This document shows positions 8,950 to 17,810 of a DNA stretch of 54,608 bases, piece after piece (the stretch's first letter is position 1; each line of letters starts with the position of its first letter). Under the pieces are notes generated by a model. That model was not told the DNA's origin. It made no database searches and saw only the letters and a list, made by a program, of their open reading frames with translations. Position numbers and translations under genes: made by a program. Source of the stretch: an uncultured Actinomycetes bacterium (GTDB lineage Bacteria; Actinomycetota; Actinomycetes; Actinomycetales; Microbacteriaceae); contig CAIXMB010000122.1 in NCBI GenBank assembly GCA_903920435.1, forward strand, positions 1 through 54,608. Direction: 5' to 3'.

Positions 8950-9096
8950 GTGCCCGAACCCGACGAGTTCCTCGACGACGACGCGGCCACGGCGAATCGC
9001 AACGACACCCGCAGTGCCGTGATCATCACCGTCATCGCCCTCGTCGCCGTGCTCGTGGCGAGCACCCTCGTGGTCTTCGGGGGCATCGGGTCCTGA
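8950..9096 (+). CDS. 48-residue single-span membrane protein
   Basis: A small reading frame from GTG 8950: an acidic hydrophilic start (VPEPDEFLDDDAATANRNDTR), then one membrane span (AVIITVIALVAVLVASTLVVF) and a short GGIGS end. A consensus-like promoter lies exactly where a leaderless mRNA would need it, which supports expression. No domain recognised; function unknown. It lies between xth and pyrE. Confidence 0.65.
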   Translation: MPEPDEFLDDDAATANRNDTRSAVIITVIALVAVLVASTLVVFGGIGS

Positions 9097-9128
9097 TCGG
9101 CCGCCGCGCGGTTCAGTAGTCTTTACTG

Positions 9129-9677
9129 GTGACCGACGCCAAGCAGAAGCTCATCGAGTACATCTCCGCCGATGCGGTGTTCCACGGCGACTTCACGCTC
9201 ACGAGCGGCAAGAAGGCCACCTACTACGTCGACCTGCGCAAGGTGTCGCTCGACCACCGGGTCGCGCCCCTCATCGGCCAGGTCATGCTCGACCTCATCG
9301 CCGACGTCGCCGACGTGAGCGCCGTGGGCGGGCTCACCATGGGAGCTGACCCCATCGCCGCCGCGGTCATGCACCAGGGCGCCGCGCGCGGCCTCGCCTA
9401 CGACGCCTTCGTCGTGCGCAAGGAGCCGAAGGACCACGGCCGCGGCCGTCAGGTCGAGGGCCCCGACCTCGCGGGCAAGCGCGTCATCGTGCTCGAGGAC
9501 ACGTCGACGACGGGCGGCTCCCCGCTCGCCGCCATCGAAGCCCTCCTCAAGGTCGGCGCCGAGATCGCCGCCGTGGCCGTCGTCGTCGACCGCAACACCG
9601 GCGCGCGGGAGCGCATCGAGGCCGCGGGCTACCCGTACCTCGCCGCGATCGGGCTCGACGACCTGGGGCTCTCCTGA
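9129..9677 (+). CDS. pyrE: Orotate phosphoribosyltransferase
   Basis: 182 residues, GTG start. It joins orotate and PRPP to make OMP in pyrimidine synthesis. Visible: FTLTSGKKATYYVDLRKV near the N-terminus (orotate/PRPP contact region), GGLTMGADPIAAAV, the RKEPKDHGRGRQVEG flexible catalytic loop, and the PRPP loop RVIVLEDTSTTGGS. TAGTCT (9117-9122) precedes the GTG by six bases, so a leaderless message is likely. Its TGA overlaps the ATG of the next gene by one base. Confidence 0.96.
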   Translation: MTDAKQKLIEYISADAVFHGDFTLTSGKKATYYVDLRKVSLDHRVAPLIGQVMLDLIADVADVSAVGGLTMGADPIAAAVMHQGAARGLAYDAFVVRKEPKDHGRGRQVEGPDLAGKRVIVLEDTSTTGGSPLAAIEALLKVGAEIAAVAVVVDRNTGARERIEAAGYPYLAAIGLDDLGLS

Positions 9678-11047
9678 TGTCAGACGACGACCTCGATCCG
9701 GCGAACTGGCTCGCCAGCCAGTTCGGCGACGACGAGCCCGAGAAGCCACAGCGCCGTCGGGGGATGCCCGCCGCCACGCCCCCAGCGGCCGCGCCCGTCA
9801 CGCCGCCCGCACAGGAGCAGACGCCGCCCACGACGCCGTACATCCCCGCCCAGCCTTACACGCCGCCGGTGGAACCGGCACCGCCCGCTGCCTCCGGCGG
9901 CGGCTTCTCGTGGGGTCTCACCCCGGGCGGCTCCACTCCCGAACCGCCCGCCGTCACTCCGCCCGTAGCACCGCCGGCCACGCCCGCGCCCCTCGTCGAG
10001 CCGACGGCGCCCGCTGCCCCCGCCGCTCCGCCCGCGGACCCGCTCGCGGGCCTGTTCGGCCAGCAGCCGACCGCCCCCGAGGAGCCAGCGCCGACGCCCG
10101 GCTGGGATGTGCCGACGGTTGCCACTCCCGTGCAGCCCGAGCGCCCGGCACCCGTCGACCCGGCGCCCACGGTCGCGTTCGGCGGCGCCGAGCTCGCGCG
10201 GCAGGAGTTCCCCGGGTTCGGTGCGCCGGTGGATCCGGCGATCGAAGGCGTCACGGAGGTGTTCGGCGCGCAGCCGATTGGGCTGGGCGCTCCCGAAGAC
10301 GAGGGCATCGAGGTGAACGCGCTCGACTCGCTGTTCGGCGAGAGCAAGTTCGTCGAGTACGAGGACACCCTCGTTCCCGTGCTGCCGGTACGGGCATCCG
10401 GCGGGGAACTGGTCGTCGTCGACCGCCCGCGGGCGGCCCCCGGCACTCGCGCACCGATCCCGCGCACGCAGAAGATCCTCATGGGCGTCGCCGGCGGGCT
10501 GCTCTCGGTGCTGCTGCTCATCGTGCTGTTCCTCGCGGGGCAGCGCCTCGGGGCGAGCGCGCCCACGCAGGCGGTGCCGCAGCCGACCGCGTCGGCGTCC
10601 GCAGTACCCACCGTCGGGCCCCTGCCGCCCGGCGAGTACTACTGGAGCCAGCTGCTCGGCGGGGAGTGCGTAGCGCCCTTCACCTCGCCGTGGGAGGACA
10701 CGTTCACGGTCGTGGACTGCACTCAGGCGCATCCGGCCCAGCTCGTGCTCAAGGGCACCTTCCCGGCCACTGACGACCCGAGCTACCCGGGTGTCGACGA
10801 GTTGCAGAAGCTCGCGGCATCCCTGTGCACAGCGCCGACCGTCATCGACTACGCGGCGACGGCGTCGGCCAACGACGTCCAGATCCTCGCCAGTTTCGCG
10901 GCGGACGAGCAGGACTGGCAGGGCGGCAACCGCACCTTCTACTGCTTCGCGAACCGCACGGGCGGTGCGGAATTCACGACGTCCATCGCCAAGCCGCAGC
11001 CACTGCCCACGGCGACCCCGGCGGCCACCGAGACGCCAGCGCCCTAG
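9677..11047 (+). CDS. Septum-formation-like membrane protein with Pro-rich cytosolic tail
   Basis: 456 residues. The first ~165 are Pro/Ala-rich and disordered, after a start SDDDLDPANWLASQFG that looks like a short docking motif. A single span (KILMGVAGGLLSVLLLIVLFLAG, about 270-292) leads to an extracellular domain with four cysteines (GECVAPF, FTVVDCTQAHPAQLV, LAASLCTAPT, FYCFAN). The W..L..GEC and VVDC..aHpAQ pattern matches the actinobacterial septum-formation family (PF13845 type, named from memory). Type II topology with an exposed C-terminus. The ATG overlaps the pyrE stop, so it is co-transcribed with pyrE. Confidence 0.72.
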   Translation: MSDDDLDPANWLASQFGDDEPEKPQRRRGMPAATPPAAAPVTPPAQEQTPPTTPYIPAQPYTPPVEPAPPAASGGGFSWGLTPGGSTPEPPAVTPPVAPPATPAPLVEPTAPAAPAAPPADPLAGLFGQQPTAPEEPAPTPGWDVPTVATPVQPERPAPVDPAPTVAFGGAELARQEFPGFGAPVDPAIEGVTEVFGAQPIGLGAPEDEGIEVNALDSLFGESKFVEYEDTLVPVLPVRASGGELVVVDRPRAAPGTRAPIPRTQKILMGVAGGLLSVLLLIVLFLAGQRLGASAPTQAVPQPTASASAVPTVGPLPPGEYYWSQLLGGECVAPFTSPWEDTFTVVDCTQAHPAQLVLKGTFPATDDPSYPGVDELQKLAASLCTAPTVIDYAATASANDVQILASFAADEQDWQGGNRTFYCFANRTGGAEFTTSIAKPQPLPTATPAATETPAP

Positions 11048-11056
11048 TCGGCTGGG

Positions 11057-11857
11057 CTAGTCGGCGTCGGACTCGATCGGCTCGGGCGAGAGCAGGTCGG
11101 CGACGCTGTTCAGGATCTCGTCGGGCCGGAACGGGTAGCGCTCGATCTCGGCCTGGTCGCTGATGCCGGTGAGCACGAGGATCGTGTGCAGTCCGGCCTC
11201 GATGCCCGCGACGATGTCGGTGTCCATGCGGTCGCCGATCATGCCGGTGTTCTCGCTGTGGGCGCCGATCTTGTTCATCGCCGAGCGGAACATCATGGGG
11301 TTCGGCTTGCCGACGACGTACGGCTCCTTGCCGGTTGCCTTGGTGATGAGCGCCGCGACCGCGCCCGTGGCCGGGAGGGGTCCGTCGGCGCTGGGGCCGG
11401 TGGCATCCGGGTTCGTCACGATGAACCGCGAGCCGGAGCCGATGAGCCGGATGGCCTTCGTGATGGCCTCGAACGAGTAGTTGCGCGTCTCGCCGACGAC
11501 CACGTAGTCGGGGTCGCTCTCGGTCATGATGAAGCCGACCTCGTGCAGGGCGGTCGTGATGCCGGCCTCGCCGATGACGAAGGCGCTGCCGCCGGGCATC
11601 TGCGACTGCAGGAAGTCGGCGGTCGCGAGCGCGCTGGTCCAGATCGACTCCTCGGGCACGTGCAGGCCCGATGCCTTGAGGCGCGCACTCAGGTCGCGCG
11701 GCGTGAAGATCGAGTTGTTGGTGAGCACGAGGTACGGCTTGCCCTCGTCGCGCCACTGCTGCAGAAGTTCGGACGCCCCGGGCACCGGGTGGTTCTCATG
11801 GACGAGCACACCGTCCATGTCGGTGAGCCAGCACTCGATTTCGCCTCTGTCGCTCAT
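11057..11857 (-). CDS. HAD-superfamily phosphatase, NagD-like (subfamily IIA)
   Basis: 266 residues. Motif I is LTDMDGVLVHEN (two Asp), motif II is VLTNNS, the C2-type cap lies between about 60 and 180, motif III is the VVGKPNPMMF lysine and motif IV is MIGDRMDTDIVAG. Order and cap type mark a NagD/PGP-type phosphatase for small phosphorylated metabolites; the substrate is unknown. It starts inside the stop of the DNA methyltransferase gene (ATGA overlap), so the two form an operon read leftward. It converges on the septum-formation-like gene with 9 bases between stops. Confidence 0.9.
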   Translation of the reverse strand: MSDRGEIECWLTDMDGVLVHENHPVPGASELLQQWRDEGKPYLVLTNNSIFTPRDLSARLKASGLHVPEESIWTSALATADFLQSQMPGGSAFVIGEAGITTALHEVGFIMTESDPDYVVVGETRNYSFEAITKAIRLIGSGSRFIVTNPDATGPSADGPLPATGAVAALITKATGKEPYVVGKPNPMMFRSAMNKIGAHSENTGMIGDRMDTDIVAGIEAGLHTILVLTGISDQAEIERYPFRPDEILNSVADLLSPEPIESDAD

Positions 11858-12708
11858 GCGTCAAGGGTATCGAAGCGCGTGGCCTCCGGCAGGCGCGACC
11901 GCATGACCTCGATCGCCTCCGGGTTCTGGTCGACGAGCACGAATCGGCGCCCGAGCGCGGCCGCGACCGCGCCGGTCGTGCCGCTGCCGCCGAAGAAGTC
12001 GAGAACCCAGTCACCGGGGGCGCTGGAGGCCTGGATGATGCGTCGCAGGATGCCCTCGGGCTTCTGCGTGGCGTAGCCCGTCTTCTCCCGACCGGTGGGG
12101 GAGACGATGGTGTGCCACCACACGTCGGTCGGCAGCTTGCCGCGCTCGACCTTCTCGGGTGTGACGAGGCCCGGCGCCATGTACGGCTCGCGATCGACTG
12201 CCGCATTGTCGAAGTGGTAGGTCTTCGGGTTCTTCACGTAGACGAGGATCGTGTCGTGCTTCGACGGCCAGCGGCGGTTGGTGCGCGCGCCGTAGTCGTA
12301 GGCCCAGATCAGCTCGTTCAGGAAGTTGTCGCGGCCGAAGAGGGCGTCGAGCACGACCTTCGCGTAGTGCGCCTCGCGGTAGTCGAGGTGCAGGTAGAGC
12401 GTGCCGCGGTCGTTGAGCAGGCGCCACGCCTCGATGAGCCGCGGCTCGAGGAACGCCCAGTAGTCGGCAAACGTGTCGTCGTACTGGGTGAGAGTGCCCT
12501 TGATCGTCTCGTAGCTGCGGCCCTGGAAGCCGGTGCGCGAGCCCTCCGGGCTGCGCTTGGTGGTGATCGCCTGGCGCTGCTGCGTGCGCCCCGTGTTGAA
12601 CGGCGGATCGAGGTAGATGAGGGTGAAGGCGCCGTCGGGCAGCGCAGCGATCACGGGCAGGTTGTCGCCCGCGAACACGGTGTTGGGGGCATCCGGTGTC
12701 CAGGGCAT
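11854..12708 (-). CDS. Solitary site-specific DNA methyltransferase (beta-class N6-A/N4-C)
   Basis: 284 residues. The catalytic motif YLDPPFNTG (about 32-40) comes before the SAM-binding motif LDFFGGSGTTG (about 238-248); that order defines the beta class. Other family signs are YLHLDYREAHYAKVVLD, WPSKHDTILVY, and TGYATQKPEGILRRII before motif I. It should methylate adenine N6 or cytosine N4 at a specific site. No restriction endonuclease, specificity subunit or Vsr gene is adjacent, so it looks like a solitary regulatory-type methylase. TAATCT lies six bases before the ATG on the minus strand (leaderless). It overlaps the HAD gene by four bases. Confidence 0.9.
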   Translation of the reverse strand: MPWTPDAPNTVFAGDNLPVIAALPDGAFTLIYLDPPFNTGRTQQRQAITTKRSPEGSRTGFQGRSYETIKGTLTQYDDTFADYWAFLEPRLIEAWRLLNDRGTLYLHLDYREAHYAKVVLDALFGRDNFLNELIWAYDYGARTNRRWPSKHDTILVYVKNPKTYHFDNAAVDREPYMAPGLVTPEKVERGKLPTDVWWHTIVSPTGREKTGYATQKPEGILRRIIQASSAPGDWVLDFFGGSGTTGAVAAALGRRFVLVDQNPEAIEVMRSRLPEATRFDTLDA

Positions 12709-12739
12709 GAGGCGAGATTAACAGCGGTAGCGTTCCAGC

Positions 12740-13363
12740 ATGGACAACCCGAGCGTCGAGCTCTCCACCAACGGGGTCGGTCCGTGGCGCGGCGAGCTGC
12801 CGGACGATCCCCGGTACGACCGCGAACTGCTCGAGCGCGGTGACTCGCGCAACGTGATCGACCGGTTCCGGTACTGGACGATCGAGGCCATCAAGGCCGA
12901 GCTGGACGCCACGCGGCATCCGTTCCACGTGGCCATCGAGAACTGGCAGCACGACATGAACATCGGATCGATCGTGCGCAGCGCGAACGCCTTCGGCGCG
13001 AAGACCGTGCACATCATCGGCAGGCGCCGCTGGAACAAGCGCGGTGCGATGGTCACCGACCGCTACCAGCACGTGCTGCACCACCCGGATGTCGGCGACT
13101 TCGTCGCGTGGAGCCGCGCGCAGGGGCTCACCATCGTCGCCGTGGACAACGTGCCCGGGAGCGTGCCGATCGAGACGCACACGATTCCGGAGGAGTGCGT
13201 GCTGCTCTTCGGGCAGGAGGGCCCGGGCCTCTCCGACGAGGCGCTCGCCGCGGCAGACCTCGCAGTCGAGATCACCCAGTTCGGCTCGACCCGCAGCCTG
13301 AACGCGTCGGCGGCGGCGGCGGTCGTGATGCACGCGTGGGTGATGCAGCACGTGACGTTCTAG
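12740..13363 (+). CDS. SpoU/TrmH-family RNA 2'-O-methyltransferase
   Basis: 207 residues. The SPOUT trefoil-knot signatures are all present: NIGSIVRSANAFGAKTVHIIG (motif 1), VLLFGQEGPGLSDEAL (motif 2) and QFGSTRSLNASAAAAVVM (motif 3). It should methylate a ribose 2'-OH on tRNA or rRNA using SAM; the target is not determinable. It is transcribed divergently from the DNA methyltransferase gene with only 31 bases between starts. TAGCGT (12728-12733) is six bases before the ATG, so both divergent genes look leaderless. Confidence 0.92.
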   Translation: MDNPSVELSTNGVGPWRGELPDDPRYDRELLERGDSRNVIDRFRYWTIEAIKAELDATRHPFHVAIENWQHDMNIGSIVRSANAFGAKTVHIIGRRRWNKRGAMVTDRYQHVLHHPDVGDFVAWSRAQGLTIVAVDNVPGSVPIETHTIPEECVLLFGQEGPGLSDEALAAADLAVEITQFGSTRSLNASAAAAVVMHAWVMQHVTF

Positions 13364-13367
13364 TCCC

Positions 13368-13399
13368 GCGGCCGGGCCACCCTTCGGCCGGCCCGCCGC
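13368..13399. terminator. Hairpin between convergent genes
   Basis: GCGGCCGGGCC (13368-13378) pairs with GGCCCGCCGC (13390-13399), with one bulge and an 11-base loop. It lies 4 bases after the SpoU gene stop and before the oppositely oriented YhgE gene end, so it may terminate one or both. The remaining 80 bases up to 13479 show only a weak imperfect inverted repeat (GGGCCGTTC, GAACGGGCC). Confidence 0.5.
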
Positions 13400-13479
13400 C
13401 CCGGCAGTCGGTGTTGGCCCTGGGCCGTTCCGCCAACTCAGGACGTTTGCGAGGGGTGCGAACGGGCCGGGAGCCGGGC

Positions 13480-15273
13480 TCAGCCCGCCAGCGGCGAGGG
13501 GCGTAGCTCGCGCAGCGTGCGGAACCGGCCCTGCTTGCGGGCGCCCAGGACCGTGATCGCGAGGGCGACGACGAGCCACGCGAGCAGCGGCAGGATCGCC
13601 GACCACAGATCGTTGCCGCCGTACATGAGCTGGCGCACTCCCTCAACGGCGTGGCTCATGGGCAGCGCCTGGTGCAGGAACGCGAGCGGGGCGGGCAGCG
13701 TCTGCCACGGGAACGTGGCGCCCGCGGTCACGAGCTGCACGCTCATGAGCAGCAGGCCGAGGAACTGCCCGATGCTCCCCAGCCAGACGTTGAGGGCGAG
13801 CACGATGGCCGCGAAGGTTGCGGAGACGAGGATCATGAAGGCGAGCATCCCTGCCGGGTTGGCGGGCTGCAGGCCGAGGACGCCGACGACGACCGCGAAC
13901 AGCGCGAGCATCTGCACGGCACCGAGAACCGCGGGGGTCGCCCAGCCGGCGAGCGCGGTCGACACCGGCCGGCGCACGGCAGTGAGCGCACGGCGCGAGA
14001 GCGGGCGTACGAGCAGGAACAGCGCGTAGATGCCGATCCAGGCGGCGAGGCTGATGAAGAACGGCGCGAGCCCGGCGCCGTAGTTCTGCGCCTCGGTGAT
14101 CGCCGTCTGGTGAACGGCGACCGGCGACGCGATGGCGCTCGCCGAGGTTGCTCGGGAAGAAGCGCTGGTCGCGGGCACCTTGTCGACGCCGTCGGCGAGG
14201 GAGCTGTCGAGCTGGGCGGCTCCCGACGAGAGCTGGGAGAGCCCGTCGCTCAGCTGCGCGGCTCCCGCGGAGGCTGAGGAGGCGCCGTCGGCGAGGTCCG
14301 AGGCCCCCGTCGCCGCCGAGTGGACCGCGCCCGCGAGGGTGGGGGCGGAAGCACTGAGGGCCGAGGCCCCCGAGGAGACCTGGGCGGCGCCACCCGACAC
14401 CTGCCCGAGCGCCCCGGACAGAGTGTCGAGCTCGCCCAGGATCGTGGCCTGATCGGTGGGTGAGACGTTCGATCCGGCGAAGATGCCGGCGAGCTGCGCA
14501 CGGATGCCCGGCGCGAGCCCTGCGGCCTGGGACACGCCGGAGGCCACGGTCGAGGCGCCGTTCGCGAGCGTGGACGTGGAGGCCGGGAGGGTGGCGGCCT
14601 GCGAGTCCAGCTGCGCGAGGCCCGAGCTGAGCGACTGGGCGCCCGCGGCGAGAGTGGAGCTGCCCGAGGCGAGCGACTGCGCACCGGTCGCGGCGGTGGC
14701 CGCGGCATCCGTGAGCTTCGCGGCGCCGTCGCTCGCGTCGACGAGGCCCGTGCGGATCGAGGCGACGGCGTCGAGGAGGGTGCGGGCGGCGTGCTCCCCG
14801 ACCTGCTGGGTGATGACGACCTGCACGGCGGCCGCGGCCTGCTTGGCCAGGGTCGTGCTCAGGTAGCTGTTGGTGTCGTTCGTGGTGAGCACGAGCGAGG
14901 CCTGCGTGGGGGCACCGGTGGTCGAGCCTGCCGAGTCGAGGTCGTCCGAGAACTCCCGGGGGAACGTGAGCGAGAAGTCGTAGGTGCCGTCGGTGACCCC
15001 GGCGGCCGCCGTCTCGTCGGAGTCGACGATCACCCAGCCGAACCGCTGGTCTTTCACGAGCTCGTCCGCGGCGTCCCGGCCGTAGTCGCCGGTGTCGTCG
15101 ACGACGATCGCCGCGGGCACCTTGTCGAGCTGGTTGTAGGGGTCGGCGTTGCCGTACAGGTAGAGGCCGCCGTAGACGACGGGCACGGTCATGAGCGCGA
15201 CGAGGGCGAGCAGGCCCATGCGGCTCGACACGAGCCGCGCGAACTCGGAACGGACGAGGGTGACGATTCTCAT
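13480..15273 (-). CDS. YhgE/Pip-type membrane protein
   Basis: 597 residues. One N-terminal span (LLALVALMTVPVVYGGLYLYGNADPY, the YhgE/Pip entry motif), an outer domain with the conserved AIVVDD and DFSLTFPREFS segments, then about 180 residues of Ala/Ser/Gly-rich heptad repeats (LSSGLAQLDSQ, LSDGLSQLSSGAAQL) likely to form a long coiled rod, and five C-terminal spans like an ABC-2 permease. It shares this design with phage-infection protein and EsaA-like proteins, whose mechanism is largely unknown. It starts inside the stop of the degenerate ABC gene (ATGA), forming a TetR - ABC-like - YhgE operon. It may be an export machine repressed by TetR. Confidence 0.9.
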   Translation of the reverse strand: MRIVTLVRSEFARLVSSRMGLLALVALMTVPVVYGGLYLYGNADPYNQLDKVPAAIVVDDTGDYGRDAADELVKDQRFGWVIVDSDETAAAGVTDGTYDFSLTFPREFSDDLDSAGSTTGAPTQASLVLTTNDTNSYLSTTLAKQAAAAVQVVITQQVGEHAARTLLDAVASIRTGLVDASDGAAKLTDAAATAATGAQSLASGSSTLAAGAQSLSSGLAQLDSQAATLPASTSTLANGASTVASGVSQAAGLAPGIRAQLAGIFAGSNVSPTDQATILGELDTLSGALGQVSGGAAQVSSGASALSASAPTLAGAVHSAATGASDLADGASSASAGAAQLSDGLSQLSSGAAQLDSSLADGVDKVPATSASSRATSASAIASPVAVHQTAITEAQNYGAGLAPFFISLAAWIGIYALFLLVRPLSRRALTAVRRPVSTALAGWATPAVLGAVQMLALFAVVVGVLGLQPANPAGMLAFMILVSATFAAIVLALNVWLGSIGQFLGLLLMSVQLVTAGATFPWQTLPAPLAFLHQALPMSHAVEGVRQLMYGGNDLWSAILPLLAWLVVALAITVLGARKQGRFRTLRELRPSPLAG

Positions 15274-15833
15274 GAGAGCAGCTCCGCGGTGGGAAGGTCG
15301 GTCACGACGACGACGGTGATGCCGCGGTCGGCGATAGCGGACAGGGTGCCGAACCAGGCGGCCGGATCGCCGCCGTGCCGTTCGGGGGAGGTGACGATCA
15401 GGGCCTCGACGCCGTCGCGCAGCAGGGCGAGCTCACTGAACAGACGCACGCGGTCGGCGGGCGGCAGGGCGCGCACCGGGACCTTCGCGTAGCCGAGCAG
15501 CTCGTGCTGCTCGAGGAACGCCCGCACGGCCACTCGCGAGGCCGACCGACCGGCGAACGTGAACTCCTCGGCGACGACCGACTGCAGTGTCACGCCCGGC
15601 GCGGGCTCGGCGACGACGGGGGTGTCGACGAGGGCGACGCGGTCGCGGTCGGTGTCGACACTGCCGGTGTCGGGCCGCAGGCGGCCGCCCAGCAGCATGG
15701 AGACGAGCAGGGGCCGCTCGGCGGTCTCGACGGGCAGCACGGTCACACCGGCGCCGGCCTCGAGGGAGAGCGGCGGCACGGGAGCGCCGAGGCCCGAGCC
15801 GATGGCGGCGTCGGTGAGGGTGATGGTGATCAT
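15270..15833 (-). CDS. Degenerate ABC-transporter ATPase-like protein
   Basis: 187 residues, about the length of an ABC nucleotide-binding domain. Layout and secondary-structure order match (RPDTGSVDTDRDRVALVDTP in the Q-loop region; ALPPADRVRLFSELALLRDGVEALIVTSPE in the signature-to-Walker B region; ITVVVVTD at the H-loop), but the key residues are gone: Walker A is LPVETAERPLLV without GxxGxGK, and the Walker B DEP is TSPE. It is therefore probably unable to hydrolyse ATP. It overlaps tetR and the YhgE gene by four bases each. It may be a regulatory or scaffold partner of the YhgE protein. The ABC assignment is an inference from pattern, not a clear domain hit. Confidence 0.6.
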   Translation of the reverse strand: MITITLTDAAIGSGLGAPVPPLSLEAGAGVTVLPVETAERPLLVSMLLGGRLRPDTGSVDTDRDRVALVDTPVVAEPAPGVTLQSVVAEEFTFAGRSASRVAVRAFLEQHELLGYAKVPVRALPPADRVRLFSELALLRDGVEALIVTSPERHGGDPAAWFGTLSAIADRGITVVVVTDLPTAELLS

Positions 15834-16432
15834 GACCAGTCCAGTTCGGGGTGGGAGTCGATGAGCGCGGCCGCCGCGTCGGCCGAGAGACCGACGGTGC
15901 CGAGCACGAGGAGCATGACGAGCCGGTGCGCCGCCGGGCCCGGCATGGCATCGGTCGAGGCTTCGGCGAGGGCCGAGAGCGCGGCATCCTCGACCAGGCG
16001 GGCGAGGCGGGCGACGGGGATATCCCCGCGCACGCTGCCGTCGCGAGCACCCTCCGCGATCGCCTCCGCGACGCGGGCGCGCAGCGGTGCAAGCGCATCG
16101 GCCGTGAGGCCCTTGAGCGGGCCGCGCACCGCGAACACCGCCATCACGCGGATGTCCTCCACCTCGCGCCACAGCCGCGACGCGATGAGCGCCAGCCGCA
16201 CGACCGGATGCTCGTGGTCGACGCCCGCGACGGCCCCCGCCACCCGGGTCGCGCCCGACGTGATGAGCTCGCGCAGCAGGTCGTCGCGCGTGGCGAAGTG
16301 CCCGTACACGGAGCGTCGGGAGAGTCCCGCTCGCGCGGCGATGGCCTCGAGGGGGGCGTCGGCGTCGAGGTTGAGCTCGATACGCGCGGCAGCCAGTAGG
16401 GCTTCGCGGTTCTCCACGGCGTCACGTCTCAT
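15830..16432 (-). CDS. TetR-family transcriptional regulator
   Basis: 200 residues from the ATG at 16432. N-terminal helix-turn-helix (AIAARAGLSRRSVYGHFATRDDLLRELI, about 24-52), then a helical ligand domain. I chose this start because a perfect TATAAT (16439-16444, minus strand) lies exactly six bases upstream, giving a leaderless message; an upstream TTG at 16462 would place coding sequence across the operator. It is the first gene of the operon with the ABC-like and YhgE genes. The palindrome at 16445-16462 is almost certainly its operator. Inducer unknown. Confidence 0.9.
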   Translation of the reverse strand: MRRDAVENREALLAAARIELNLDADAPLEAIAARAGLSRRSVYGHFATRDDLLRELITSGATRVAGAVAGVDHEHPVVRLALIASRLWREVEDIRVMAVFAVRGPLKGLTADALAPLRARVAEAIAEGARDGSVRGDIPVARLARLVEDAALSALAEASTDAMPGPAAHRLVMLLVLGTVGLSADAAAALIDSHPELDWS

Positions 16433-16438
16433 CCGGCC

Positions 16439-16482
16439 ATTATATTGCACACGACTGTGCAAGTTACGACGTCACCTATAAT
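16439..16482. promoter_or_regulatory. Divergent tetR/purA promoter region with palindromic operator
   Basis: TTGCACA-CGAC-TGTGCAA (16445-16462) is a perfect 7+7 inverted repeat. On the minus strand it abuts the tetR -10 box TATAAT (16444-16439). On the plus strand the purA -10 box TATAAT is at 16477-16482, and the palindrome covers the place where its -35 should be (about 16454-16459). Binding of TetR would block its own promoter and could also affect purA. Confidence 0.8.
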
Positions 16483-16520
16483 GAATTGCAAGACCCCCAC
16501 CACTTCGAAGGGATCCCACC

Positions 16521-17810
16521 ATGCCCGCAATCGTGATCATCGGCGCCCAGTGGGGCGACGAAGGCAAGGGCAAGGCCACCGACCTCCTCAGCGAGCGCAT
16601 CGACTACGTCGTGAAGTTCAACGGAGGCAACAACGCCGGCCACACCGTGGTCGTCGGCGACCAGAAGTACGCGCTGCACCTGCTGCCCTCCGGCATTCTC
16701 ACGCCCGGGGTCATCCCGGTGATCGGCAACGGCGTCGTCGTCGACATCGAGGTGCTCTTCGACGAGCTCACCGCGCTCTCCAGCCGGGGCGTCGACGTGT
16801 CACGACTGCTCGTGAGCGCCAACGCGCACGTCATCACCCAGTACCACCGCACGCTCGACAAGGTCACCGAGCGCTTCCTCGGCAAGCGCCAGATCGGTAC
16901 GACCGGTCGCGGCATCGGGCCCGCGTACGCGGACAAGATCAACCGCGTCGGCATCCGCATCCAGGACCTGTTCGACGAGAACATCCTGCGCCAGAAGGTG
17001 GAGGGCGCGCTGCACCAGAAGAACCACCTGCTCGTGAAGATCTACAACCGCCGCGCGATCTCGGTCGACGAGGTCGTGGAAGACCTGCTGAGCTACGCCG
17101 AGCGCCTGCGGCCGATGGTGGCCGACACGGGCTTGATCCTCAACCAGGCGCTCGACGCCGGCAAGACGATCGTGTTCGAGGGCGGCCAGGCGACGATGCT
17201 CGACGTCGACCACGGAACGTACCCGTTCGTCACGTCGTCGAGCTCGACGAGTGGCGGCGCGGCGACCGGCTCCGGCGTCGCGCCCAACCGACTCGACCGC
17301 GTCATCGGCATCGTCAAGGCGTACACGACGCGCGTCGGGGCCGGGCCGTTCCCGACCGAGCTGCACGACGAGTCGGGCGAGTGGCTGCGCGCGAAGGGCT
17401 TCGAGTTCGGAACCACGACCGGCCGCCCCCGCCGCACGGGCTGGTACGACGCCCCGATCGCCCGCTACTCGGCGCGCATCAACGGTGTCACCGACTTCGT
17501 CATGACGAAGCTCGATGTGCTCACCGGCCTCGAGACGATCCCGGTGTGCGTCGCCTACGACGTCGAGGGCGTGCGCGTCGAGGAGGTGCCCGTCTCGCAG
17601 TCGGACTTCCACCACGCCGTGCCGATCTACGAGGAGTTCCCCGGCTGGACCGAGGACATCAGCGAGGCTCGCACGTTCGAGGACCTGCCCAAGAACGCGC
17701 AGGACTACGTGCTCGCGATCGAGGCCATGAGCGGCTCGCGCATCTCGGCGATCGGGGTCGGGCCCGACCGCGAGGCGATCATCGTGCGCCACGACCTCGT
17801 GAACGGTTAA
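16521..17810 (+). CDS. purA: Adenylosuccinate synthetase
   Basis: 429 residues, standard length. It converts IMP, Asp and GTP to adenylosuccinate, the first step from IMP to AMP. Motifs: [18 protein letters not shown] (phosphate loop with catalytic Asp), [11 protein letters not shown] (catalytic His), [38 protein letters not shown] and [17 protein letters not shown] 16521 follows AAGGGA, and its TATAAT (16477-16482) gives a leader of about 30 bases. Its stop codon TAA forms part of the first TTAACCC heptamer that begins the EPS control region. Confidence 0.97.
   Translation: MPAIVIIGAQWGDEGKGKATDLLSERIDYVVKFNGGNNAGHTVVVGDQKYALHLLPSGILTPGVIPVIGNGVVVDIEVLFDELTALSSRGVDVSRLLVSANAHVITQYHRTLDKVTERFLGKRQIGTTGRGIGPAYADKINRVGIRIQDLFDENILRQKVEGALHQKNHLLVKIYNRRAISVDEVVEDLLSYAERLRPMVADTGLILNQALDAGKTIVFEGGQATMLDVDHGTYPFVTSSSSTSGGAATGSGVAPNRLDRVIGIVKAYTTRVGAGPFPTELHDESGEWLRAKGFEFGTTTGRPRRTGWYDAPIARYSARINGVTDFVMTKLDVLTGLETIPVCVAYDVEGVRVEEVPVSQSDFHHAVPIYEEFPGWTEDISEARTFEDLPKNAQDYVLAIEAMSGSRISAIGVGPDREAIIVRHDLVNG

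Noticed and set aside
11854-12708. DNA methyltransferase as part of a restriction-modification or phage-defence island
   Set aside because: No nuclease, specificity, helicase or recombinase gene is adjacent; neighbours are a HAD phosphatase and an rRNA/tRNA methylase. A solitary methylase is the simpler reading.
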